Assembly (NCBI GenBank): GCA_038065515.1
Contig: JBBTQV010000026.1
Coordinates: 1-7,180 of the forward strand
DNA: 7,180 bases
Reading direction: 5' to 3'
Source: JAGOPO01 sp038065515
GTDB taxonomy: Bacteria; Patescibacteriota; Minisyncoccia; 2-02-FULL-40-12; GWA2-44-9
Part shown: positions 1 through 5,309 of the stretch, piece after piece
How the letters are laid out: each line of letters starts with the position of its first letter
Numbering within the stretch: the first letter of the stretch is position 1
The notes under the pieces: model-generated
Seen by the model: only the letters and a program-made list of their open reading frames with translations
What the model was told of the DNA's origin: nothing
Databases searched by the model: none
Program-made: the position numbers and the translations under genes

Positions 1-59
1 ATTGCGTATCAACATACCTACTCAAAAGTGTTACCGATGTACCCATCCAGCACAGACTG

Positions 60-88
60 TTGACACAAGACACTGAAAATGGTATCAT
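60..88 (+). promoter_or_regulatory. sigma-70-type promoter of the DUF11 lipoprotein gene
   Basis: A perfect -35 box TTGACA (60-65) is separated by exactly 17 nt from TATCAT (83-88), a 5/6 match to the -10 consensus. TGG just before the -10 adds an extended -10 element. Transcription should start near 95, giving a leader of about 85 nt before the ATG at 180. A TTG codon at 60 could formally start a longer reading frame, but it lies inside the -35 box, which argues against it. Box sequences and spacing are seen directly; activity is inferred. Confidence 0.8.
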
Positions 89-138
89 TATTGTATCCGA
101 TGAAGCATATCGGCCTTCGTTTACAACAGAGATAATTC

Positions 139-157
139 GCGCCTCTGACAGAGGCGC
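139..157 (+). promoter_or_regulatory. 5' leader hairpin upstream of the lipoprotein gene
   Basis: GCGCCTCT (139-146) and AGAGGCGC (150-157) form a perfect 8-bp stem with a 3-nt GAC loop. It sits inside the predicted leader and ends about 11 nt before the Shine-Dalgarno sequence. No T-run follows, so it is not an intrinsic terminator. It could stabilise the mRNA, affect ribosome access or be a protein-binding dyad. The structure is clear and the role is unknown. Confidence 0.55.
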
Positions 158-167
158 TCACAGACAC

Positions 168-173
168 AGGAGA
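168..173 (+). promoter_or_regulatory. ribosome binding site of the DUF11 lipoprotein
   Basis: AGGAGA lies 6 nt before the ATG at 180. This fixes the start at MRMRFFAGLL, directly in front of a signal peptide, and rules out in-frame starts further upstream. Confidence 0.85.
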
Positions 174-179
174 CTCAAA

Positions 180-2027
180 ATGCGCATGCGTTTCTTTGCC
201 GGACTGCTTGCGGTAGCGGCGATCTCGTTCACCGCCGCTTGCAGCAAAGGAGACAATCCGAACGCGCCCGATGTCGCGGCAATCACTGCCGCGGCCCCCG
301 CGCCTTCTGTGCCGGGCACTCCGGCATCGCCCGCACCGTCACCGGATCCGGCGTGCAACACCAAGGACATCGTTGCCGTTCCCGTGAACTTCACGCCCGG
401 CGGACAACTGCCGGATGTCGTGACGGTCAAGATCACGAACCCCAAGAACTCGGTATGCTCCGGGATTCATCTGACATCGTGGAACGCGAACAACCTGGCG
501 AAACAGATTTGGTACGCCGACAGTACGGGTCAGTTCCCACCGAGCGAAGAGCTCAGCGTGAAAGTGCCCTGCGGCGTCTGGGTGCAACTGGATGTCAACA
601 ACTCGCCGTACATCCCCGTCGATGGGCGATACAGCCCCGGGTACTTCGTGGGGCCTTTCTGGGGCGATGGTCCCGCGTGTCTGCCTCCTTCGCCTCCGCC
701 GCCGAGCCCGAGCCCCTCTCCGAGTCCTTCTCCTTCCCCGAGTCCGTGTGCGAGCGTCGGCAACCCTGCGTTCAGCATGACGAAAAGCGAGACGACCACC
801 ACGGCAGTCGTCAACTCCAAGCTTTCGTTCCCCGCCGGATTCACCGGTTCCATCAGCATCGCACCGCCGCCCGTTTCCGGATTCTCCGGCGGAACGGTGG
901 TCTCCGATGGTGATAACTACTCGAACTACAACAAGCCGGAGTGGAACCAACCGTCGCTCACCGTGAGTGACACCTGGCAGGTCAGTAGTGGTGTGTCGGT
1001 CTGCAGGTCGGGTTCGGGCAGTGTGCTCATCAACCCGAAGGACCGTACCTGCGGGGATGTGAATCTCCACGCGTCATTCGTCGTGAACGGCCAGTCCGTG
1101 ACTATCGCGGCAACATGGAACGGTCCCGGTACTGCATCGATCACCATCAACAGCGTGACCAAAACAATCGTCACAAGCGGCGGCTCAGTCACTTTCAGTG
1201 ATGTGCCAGCGGGCAACTACACAGTACCGGTGAACTTCACCGGCGGGACGGGTGGACCGAGTTGTTCTACGACCGTCTCCTTCACAATCGTGCAAGCCCA
1301 GTGCGATATGCGCATCACGAAGCAGGTCGACCACGCAACTGCGGTTCCGGGTGATGAACTGACATACCGTATCGAAATTCAAAATGTCGGTACGGCAAAC
1401 TGCACGGGTGGCGGGGTGGAGATTCGAGATCGGATACCCGCCAACATCACCTACAAACGCGAGCGACACGCTTCGAACGGTTCTTACACCGGCAACGCGA
1501 GCGGAACGCTCAAGTGGAATTTTGCGGTGATGACGCCCGGCGAGACGGGGTGGGTTGAATGGGATGGCCAAGTCACCAATCCGCAAGGCAACTGCAACGA
1601 TTTCACCGTCGAAAACACCGCCAGGGTGTGGTCGGTGGAGCAAAGCGAAATCACCAGCAATACGGTGTCCACCTTCATCGATGTGACCTGCCAAGCCTGT
1701 GAGCCTACTCACCTGACCCAAGCGGACGGCTGTTACAAGCCGAATCCGTGGGGCAACGGGAACAACCCGGATGACATCTGCGAATACTTCAATCTCGTGC
1801 CGACATACAAGGACGAGAGCGGGAGCGGTGACTCCTACCAGTTTACCCGGAGCGCGGTGATGGTGGTCGTGCATTGGGGCGGTGCATCCTGCAATGTCAA
1901 CGGGGCACAGTCCTACACCTTTACGGAGAATGCAGTCTCCGGAGGAACTGTCATCAATCCCGCAGGCAATCCGGGTCAAGGCGGATTCAGTTTCGCTCAG
2001 TACTGCGGTTGTCCCCACCCAGACTAG
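180..2027 (+). CDS. Cys-rich DUF11-domain surface lipoprotein
   Basis: This is a 615-residue exported protein, probably anchored in a membrane by lipid and displayed at the cell surface; its exact function is unknown. Residues 1-20 are a signal peptide (MRMR, then a hydrophobic stretch) ending in TAAC, an acceptable but imperfect lipobox with Cys21 as the lipidation site. An Ala/Pro-rich spacer follows. A first globular region precedes a Pro-Ser linker at about residues 169-189, then come one or two beta-rich Ser/Thr/Gly regions. A DUF11-type repeat domain (begins CDMRITKQVDHATAVPGD, with LTYRIEIQNVG and a DRIP motif) spans about 375-503, and a Cys-containing tail ends the protein. DUF11 domains are Ig-like modules common in secreted and cell-wall proteins. 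Beyond Cys21 there are 18 cysteines, which suggests disulfide bonding and fits the Dsb/VKOR genes in the same window. The gene has its own promoter, ribosome binding site and terminator, so it is monocistronic. The start is chosen by the ribosome binding site at 168-173. Confidence 0.85.
   Translation: MRMRFFAGLLAVAAISFTAACSKGDNPNAPDVAAITAAAPAPSVPGTPASPAPSPDPACNTKDIVAVPVNFTPGGQLPDVVTVKITNPKNSVCSGIHLTSWNANNLAKQIWYADSTGQFPPSEELSVKVPCGVWVQLDVNNSPYIPVDGRYSPGYFVGPFWGDGPACLPPSPPPPSPSPSPSPSPSPSPCASVGNPAFSMTKSETTTTAVVNSKLSFPAGFTGSISIAPPPVSGFSGGTVVSDGDNYSNYNKPEWNQPSLTVSDTWQVSSGVSVCRSGSGSVLINPKDRTCGDVNLHASFVVNGQSVTIAATWNGPGTASITINSVTKTIVTSGGSVTFSDVPAGNYTVPVNFTGGTGGPSCSTTVSFTIVQAQCDMRITKQVDHATAVPGDELTYRIEIQNVGTANCTGGGVEIRDRIPANITYKRERHASNGSYTGNASGTLKWNFAVMTPGETGWVEWDGQVTNPQGNCNDFTVENTARVWSVEQSEITSNTVSTFIDVTCQACEPTHLTQADGCYKPNPWGNGNNPDDICEYFNLVPTYKDESGSGDSYQFTRSAVMVVVHWGGASCNVNGAQSYTFTENAVSGGTVINPAGNPGQGGFSFAQYCGCPHPD
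684..746 (+). repeat. Pro-Ser low-complexity linker coding repeat
   Basis: Degenerate CC-N/AG-C and TC-N codons encode a run of alternating Pro and Ser (about residues 169-189) between two Cys-containing regions of the lipoprotein. Such runs act as extended, protease-resistant spacers in surface proteins. Tract length may vary between strains through slippage, although the mixed codon choice would dampen this. Confidence 0.7.
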
Positions 2028-2034
2028 TTCGTTT

Positions 2035-2069
2035 TGCCCCGGCGCGTGTGCGTTGGGGCATTTTCATTT
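2035..2069 (+). terminator. intrinsic terminator after the DUF11 lipoprotein
   Basis: TGCCCC (2035-2040) pairs with GGGGCA (2055-2060). Two G-U wobbles and a CGC/GCG helix extend the stem to 11 bp around a GTGT loop. TTTTCATTT follows at 2061-2069. The hairpin begins 7 nt after the stop codon, which supports that TAG being a real stop. Confidence 0.85.
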
Positions 2070-2119
2070 CGCCTTTTCTTTTGTGCCCGTTTCTGTTTCA
2101 ATCGGGTCAGTTCTTGGGC

Positions 2120-2126
2120 GAGGTGG
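2120..2126 (+). promoter_or_regulatory. ribosome binding site of the HELGH metalloprotease
   Basis: GAGGTGG lies 5 nt before the ATG at 2132. It selects this start over in-frame upstream codons that overlap the lipoprotein gene and its terminator. I see no convincing promoter between 2070 and 2120, so expression may use a weak promoter or terminator read-through. Confidence 0.75.
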
Positions 2127-2131
2127 TTCCG

Positions 2132-2707
2132 ATGGGGAGAAAGGTTCTGGACGCGGTTTGTTTACTGATGCTCGTGCTTGGGTCGTGCGTGTTGCCTGTT
2201 TTTGTGTACGATATGGTGAGCGTGCAGCAGTACAGTGCCGTGTGGGACATGAAGCCCCGTGCGTTACTCCTCTACACCAAACAGGCGGACATGCGGTATG
2301 AAATCAGCATGCGCCGGGCGGTGGCGATGGCCCGGAGACGGGGATTCGACCCGTCTCCGCCGCGTATGGTGCAGACCAACATGCTGTTCGATGTCTGGTA
2401 CTCGCGTTGGAACCACAGCAACTGGATGAGCTATGATGGCCGTTTGCTCCTCATAGACCATCGCTTTGTGGGGCCAGTACCTGATGACGACCTTGACTGC
2501 ATGATGGCGCACGAGCTGGGGCATGTCATCGATGTGCAGTCGCACCGTCAAGGACATTCGGTGTTCTGGCCCATCCGGTGCCTTGATCACGAGCGATTCG
2601 CCGACGAAATCGGCTACCTATTGTGTGGCGCCGACCGGTACGCGCGGGTTTTTCAGCATTACATCAAGTTCCGGCCGCCGGCGATAAGCCCGTGCGACAC
2701 GCAGTAG
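2132..2707 (+). CDS. membrane-tethered HExxH zinc metalloprotease-like protein
   Basis: This 191-residue protein is probably a zinc-dependent peptidase whose catalytic domain lies outside the cytoplasmic membrane; I do not recognise the exact family. Residues 5-25 are a hydrophobic export or anchor segment. It contains LGSC at 16-19, which resembles a lipobox, but the following residues are still hydrophobic, so a transmembrane anchor is as likely as a lipoprotein. The active-site motif HELGH is at residues 127-131 within MMAHELGHVID: His127 and His131 would bind zinc and Glu128 would be the base. HERFADEIG at 153-161 supplies Glu154 in an ExxAD pattern, the usual third ligand of gluzincin-type peptidases. 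The region before HELGH, which ends in a Gly/Leu-rich strand (YDGRLLLIDHRFVG), looks like the edge strand typical of these enzymes. The protein is short, so the domain is minimal. The gene is flanked by terminators on both sides. The substrate is unknown. Confidence 0.75.
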   Translation: MGRKVLDAVCLLMLVLGSCVLPVFVYDMVSVQQYSAVWDMKPRALLLYTKQADMRYEISMRRAVAMARRRGFDPSPPRMVQTNMLFDVWYSRWNHSNWMSYDGRLLLIDHRFVGPVPDDDLDCMMAHELGHVIDVQSHRQGHSVFWPIRCLDHERFADEIGYLLCGADRYARVFQHYIKFRPPAISPCDTQ

Positions 2708-2715
2708 GGAAATGT

Positions 2716-2735
2716 CGGTCTTGCCGGCAAGGCCG
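2716..2735 (+). promoter_or_regulatory. GC-rich hairpin just after the metalloprotease gene
   Basis: CGGTCTTGCC (2716-2725) is almost the exact reverse complement of GGCAAGGCCG (2726-2735). The only exception is one T-G pair, and the centre is the palindrome TTGCCGGCAA. No T-run follows directly, so it is not a full terminator by itself. It stands 4 nt before the terminator stem at 2740 and may protect the mRNA 3' end or support termination from either strand. Confidence 0.45.
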
Positions 2736-2739
2736 GTAC

Positions 2740-2771
2740 AGCGGGGGGACAAGGGTCTCTCCGCTTTTTTT
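2740..2771 (+). terminator. intrinsic terminator after the metalloprotease gene
   Basis: AGCGGGGGGAC (2740-2750) pairs over its full length with GTCTCTCCGCT (2755-2765), using two G-U wobbles and an AAGG loop. A T-run continues to 2771. The run lies on the plus-strand side only, so the terminator serves the plus-strand gene. The convergent minus-strand kinase ends at 2777 with no T-run of its own. Confidence 0.9.
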
Positions 2772-2776
2772 GTTGA

Positions 2777-4036
2777 CTACAGTGTCAGAAGGAACATCAC
2801 ATCGCTGACATTCGCACCGGTAGGGCCGGTGAACACGAGCGCTCCGACCTTTTCCAGGATGGCATGTTCATCAAAATTCCGAAGGGAGTTGTTCGCATCA
2901 AAACCGGATTCGGTTGCCAGTCGCACGGTCGCATTATCGACGATTGCGCCCGCGCTTTCGTTATTATCGCTGCCGTCGGATGCAATTGAAGCAAACAGCT
3001 GTCCCGCCCGTAGAACGATTGCGGCAGTGAGTGCGACATGCTGATTGCGGCCGCCATGACCCGCTATTGCGGGTACGACGAGACGGGATTCGCCGCCCCC
3101 GAGCATCACCGAGTGCGGCCGTGCAACGGCGGTGAAGCGCGCGACAAGAGAAGACGGTTCGTCGTACATATCGGACGCGATGATGTCGGTATCGTACCCC
3201 AAAGACTGCGCGGTTTTGGCCATGGCACGCAGAGCCGTCTCGTTTGAAACCAGCACAATGTTCGTAACATTCTTGAAGAGAGAGGCGTCTTTCGGTGTTT
3301 CCAACAATTCAAATGAACCAAGCTCGTACTTGTTTATGATCGCTTGCGCATCGGCAACGGTGCTGGAATCGGGATAAGTAGGACCCGATGCCACCATGTC
3401 CGGCATATTACCCGGTACATCCGAGAAGATAAGGCCGACTACCGTGGCAGGATGTAGTAATTTAGCCAGACCGCCGCCTTTGAGTGACGAGATGTGTTTG
3501 CGGACGACATTGAGTTCCCGAATGGTGAGTCCCCTGCGGATGGATGCTTCGTAGAGACGGGTTCCCTAGTCGCACTCGCTCGACGGCCAACACAGCATTG
3601 CCGAACCGCCGCCGGAAACGATGATCAGTACCAGGTCTTCAGCCGAGAGGGTTCCGCATTGTGCGACTATTTCGCCGCTAAGACGGACATTTTCGGAGGA
3701 GGGCAGCGGGTGGGATGCTTCGCATACCTTAATGGTTCGGCAAGTATTGGTACCGGTACCGATAGAAATGCCGGCATGGATGCGGGTGCCGAGTATCTGT
3801 TCCATTACGGCAGATGCCTGACAAGATGCCTTGCCAAAACCGAACACATGCACATTCCGGTACCTGCTCAAATCGTATGAGTGCGTTCCGGTGGTGAGGT
3901 TGTTTCCGTCGAGGCGCACATGATTGCGAACGGTCATCGCCGTATCGATGGCAATCAACCCCGCCTCGATGATGTCCAAGGCATCGCGGCGTACCGGCGT
4001 GGATGCCAGTGCCTCATAATTGCGTATGCGGTGCAT
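2777..4036 (-). pseudogene. glycerate 2-kinase (MOFRL/DUF4147 family) interrupted by an in-frame TAG
   Basis: The family phosphorylates D-glycerate to 2-phosphoglycerate in the cytoplasm, feeding glycolysis. The frame opens at ATG 4036 and continues to the TAG at 2777-2779, giving 419 codon positions, close to a full-length family member. Codon 157 (3568-3566) is TAG. Family-like motifs lie on both sides in the same frame. Before it are FGFGKAS (65-71), SHPLP (108-112) and SGGGSAMLCWP (141-151). After it are LNVVRKHISSLKGGGLAK (175-192), VVGLIFSDVPGN and a C-terminal PTGANVSDVMFLL. Nothing else is lost, so the damage is one base change, for example CAG to TAG. The 156-residue N-terminal piece alone lacks the VRKH and SDVPGN regions and should be inactive. 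A downstream ATG at 3406 exists but has no clear ribosome binding site. The start overlaps the dehydrogenase stop as TAATG, so translation is probably coupled. Family assignment is strong. Real nonsense mutation versus sequencing error or read-through is open. Confidence 0.85.
3566..3568 (-). other. in-frame amber codon inside the glycerate kinase
   Basis: TAG follows SSECD and precedes GTRLYEAS with no frame change. From memory of the family, a polar residue such as Gln or Glu normally sits here, and a single C-to-T change of CAG would explain it. Four nearby genes end naturally in TAG, two of them followed at once by terminators, so general reassignment of TAG is unlikely. Confidence 0.85.
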
Positions 4037-5037
4037 TACAGGAATTTCTGTTCGGTGCCGTTGATGTAATCGGTGATGGCCTTGGCGGTGACGCGTTCGA
4101 TTTCCTGCATCGCCTCGGCCGTCTCAAATGCGATGTGCGGTGTGACAATAACATTGGGCATGTCGATGAGAATGTGGTTTGCGGTGAGCAGACGGTAATC
4201 GATGCCCTCCTTATTGCCCGCAATGGCTCCGCGTTCTTCCTTGAATGCGCGCTCTTCTTCAAGAACATCGAGCCCTGCGCCCCATATCGTACCGTCTTGT
4301 AATGCGGCCACCAGCGCATGGGTATCAATAAGTTCACCGCGGGCGGTATTTACGAGAATGACGCCTTTCTTCATCTTCGCACATAACGACGCATCAAGAA
4401 TGTGGTGCGTTTCTTTCGTATACGGAAGATGCAGGGAGATAATGTCCGATTGAGCAACGAGTTCTTCCAATGATACATACGGGAATCCCTGTTCGGCCGC
4501 AAACGCCGCATCCGGCATCGCGTCGAATGCTACCACTTTCATGCCGAATCCGCGGGCGATACCGACGACATTGCGGCCGATGCGCCCCGTGCCGGCAACT
4601 CCGATAGTCTTGCCGAACAGATTAAAACCGCCGAGGTTTCTGATGTTGTAATCGGTACCTTCCCGCAGTTGGTTGTAGGCATGATAAATGCGGCGGGTCA
4701 CACACAGCAAAAGCGCGAAGGTGAATTCCGCGACCGGATGCGCCGCGTAGGTGGTGACATTGACGACATGGATTCCCTTACTACGGGCATGCTCTACATC
4801 AATATGGTCAAAACCCATCGAACGGGTGGCGATTAATTTCAAGTCGGGTAGCCGGTCAATGAGCGGCGCACGGATTTCAGAATTCACGAATACAGAAACA
4901 ATTTCCGCGCCCATCGCTTTATCGAGCGTCTCCGGTGTCAATTTTTCGCTGAAATAGCTGACTATGTGTCCAGCAGGTAGCTGTGTCATCAAACTTTCTT
5001 GCTCTCCCGGCATGACCTCAAAAAATGAAATGTTCAT
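4036..5037 (-). CDS. NAD-dependent D-2-hydroxyacid dehydrogenase (D-lactate dehydrogenase-like)
   Basis: This 333-residue cytoplasmic enzyme interconverts a 2-keto acid and a D-2-hydroxy acid with NAD(H). It is full length for the family. The substrate-domain motif RSMGFDHID lies at 72-80, and the nucleotide-binding motif GTGRIG at 149-154. Asp172 follows, in the position that usually favours NAD over NADP. The catalytic residues expected for the family are all present: Arg233 in NTARGELID, Glu262 in GLDVLEEE and His301 in TPHIAFE. Overall it looks most like the D-lactate dehydrogenase branch. The kinase gene next to it makes hydroxypyruvate or a related acid (D-glycerate dehydrogenase activity) possible too. 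Its TAA overlaps the kinase ATG as TAATG. No Shine-Dalgarno sequence precedes the ATG, but a promoter with -10 TACAAT ends exactly 7 nt upstream, which points to a leaderless mRNA. Family is certain; substrate is not. Confidence 0.93.
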   Translation of the reverse strand: MNISFFEVMPGEQESLMTQLPAGHIVSYFSEKLTPETLDKAMGAEIVSVFVNSEIRAPLIDRLPDLKLIATRSMGFDHIDVEHARSKGIHVVNVTTYAAHPVAEFTFALLLCVTRRIYHAYNQLREGTDYNIRNLGGFNLFGKTIGVAGTGRIGRNVVGIARGFGMKVVAFDAMPDAAFAAEQGFPYVSLEELVAQSDIISLHLPYTKETHHILDASLCAKMKKGVILVNTARGELIDTHALVAALQDGTIWGAGLDVLEEERAFKEERGAIAGNKEGIDYRLLTANHILIDMPNVIVTPHIAFETAEAMQEIERVTAKAITDYINGTEQKFL

Positions 5038-5042
5038 ATCGT

Positions 5043-5210
5043 TTATTGTATCGCTGTGTGTGGGAAATGAAAACTCCCCGGCAATTGAAAATTACCGGGG
5101 AGCATCAGTATCGGCGACACATGCTCACACAATTCGTCTTCGATTTCGTCCGCTAACAAGATGGCGCGGCGCGGAATGAGCAGCTCGTCAAACAATCCCA
5201 CATCAGCCAT
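5043..5210 (-). CDS. small 55-residue ORF, weakly ClpP-N-terminus-like, possibly a remnant
   Basis: The product is 55 residues and I do not recognise it with confidence. The start is well supported: AGGAGAG at 5220-5214 sits at ideal spacing before ATG 5210, and a promoter lies upstream. The first 35 residues are acidic and helical-looking. LLIPRRAILLADEIEDELCE (residues 10-29) loosely follows the ClpP N-terminal pattern, in which a Leu-Leu, Arg, Ile and Leu strand leads to a Glu-Ile-x-Asp-Glu helix. Real ClpP is about 200 residues, so this would be a truncated relic. From residue 37 the codons run through a hairpin with a U-tract, and the sequence (LPGNFQLPGSFHFP) looks non-functional. Transcripts ending at that terminator would lack the TAA. 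Alternatives are a genuine small protein, or a leader ORF for the dehydrogenase, whose ATG is 5 nt downstream. There are no transmembrane segments. Confidence 0.4.
   Translation of the reverse strand: MADVGLFDELLIPRRAILLADEIEDELCEHVSPILMLPGNFQLPGSFHFPHTAIQ
5045..5073 (-). promoter_or_regulatory. promoter of the dehydrogenase-kinase operon (predicted leaderless)
   Basis: Read on the minus strand, TTTTCA (5073-5068, 4/6 to the -35 consensus) is followed after 17 nt by TACAAT (5050-5045, 5/6 to the -10 consensus). Seven nt later comes the ATG at 5037, so transcription should start at or next to the A of the ATG. The absence of any ribosome binding site fits. The -35 box is also the U-tract of the hairpin at 5074-5102. 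Confidence 0.65.
5065..5102 (-). terminator. intrinsic terminator inside the 3' end of the small ORF
   Basis: On the minus strand, CTCCCCGG and CCGGGGAG form a perfect 8-bp stem. It is extended past one mismatch by an AATT/AATT helix around a 3-nt loop (5102-5074), and TTTTCATTT follows. The T-run is on the minus-strand side only. It would stop transcription from the small-ORF promoter, isolating the dehydrogenase operon, whose own -35 box begins in the T-run. The plus-strand terminator at 2035-2069 is followed by the same ten bases, TTTTCATTTC. Confidence 0.75.
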
Positions 5211-5213
5211 AAG

Positions 5214-5220
5214 CTCTCCT
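5214..5220 (-). promoter_or_regulatory. ribosome binding site of the small ORF
   Basis: AGGAGAG on the minus strand precedes ATG 5210, with 5 nt between AGGAG and the ATG. It is one of the strongest Shine-Dalgarno matches in the window and the main reason to believe this short frame is, or recently was, translated. Confidence 0.7.
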
Positions 5221-5241
5221 GCGTGTGAAACGATCTGAACA

Positions 5242-5270
5242 TTTTTACGACAATATCATGGATGAGTCAA
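5242..5270 (-). promoter_or_regulatory. promoter of the small ORF
   Basis: On the minus strand, TTGACT (5270-5265, 5/6) is followed after 17 nt by TAAAAA (5247-5242, 4/6). This predicts a start near 5235 and a 25-nt leader containing the ribosome binding site. The -10 box is weak. The -35 box lies only 3 bp from the divergent -35 box at 5274. Confidence 0.45.
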
Positions 5271-5273
5271 TGG

Positions 5274-5302
5274 CTGGCAGCATGTTCTGTCTGTGGTATG
5301 AT
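5274..5302 (+). promoter_or_regulatory. extended -10 promoter of the disulfide-bond operon (predicted leaderless)
   Basis: CTGGCA (5274-5279, 4/6) is followed after 17 nt by TATGAT (5297-5302, 5/6), preceded by TGG as an extended -10. The ATG at 5310 starts exactly 7 nt after the -10 box, and there is no ribosome binding site, so the mRNA probably begins at the start codon. This also chooses ATG 5310 over the in-frame ATG at 5262, which lies upstream of the promoter. Confidence 0.7.
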
Positions 5303-5309
5303 ATCCGCC

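Noticed and set aside
60..179. In-frame N-terminal extension of the lipoprotein from TTG at 60
   Set aside because: The TTG is part of a perfect -35 box, no ribosome binding site precedes it, and the signal peptide starts at 180 behind a good Shine-Dalgarno sequence.
339..1070. Long open frame on the minus strand opposite the lipoprotein gene
   Set aside because: It is Arg/Gly-rich with no motifs and no ribosome binding site. It is a GC-rich shadow of the plus-strand gene.
1185..2018. 277-codon open frame on the minus strand opposite the lipoprotein gene
   Set aside because: There is no recognisable domain or start signal, and it lies wholly antisense to the DUF11 coding region.
1874..2131. 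Upstream extension of the metalloprotease frame
   Set aside because: It overlaps the end of the lipoprotein gene and its terminator. The Shine-Dalgarno sequence at 2120-2126 and the export segment mark the start at 2132.
3406..3568. Frameshift or insertion as the cause of the kinase break
   Set aside because: Both halves are in the same frame and the sequence between them translates cleanly into family-like residues, so only the TAG interrupts.
3749..3760. GGTACCGGTACC inverted repeat
   Set aside because: It is produced by codons for Gly-Thr-Gly-Thr in the kinase and has no partner structure around it.
3494..3880. 128-codon plus-strand frame opposite the interrupted kinase
   Set aside because: It is antisense to the kinase motifs and lacks a ribosome binding site or family motifs. 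It does not explain the TAG.
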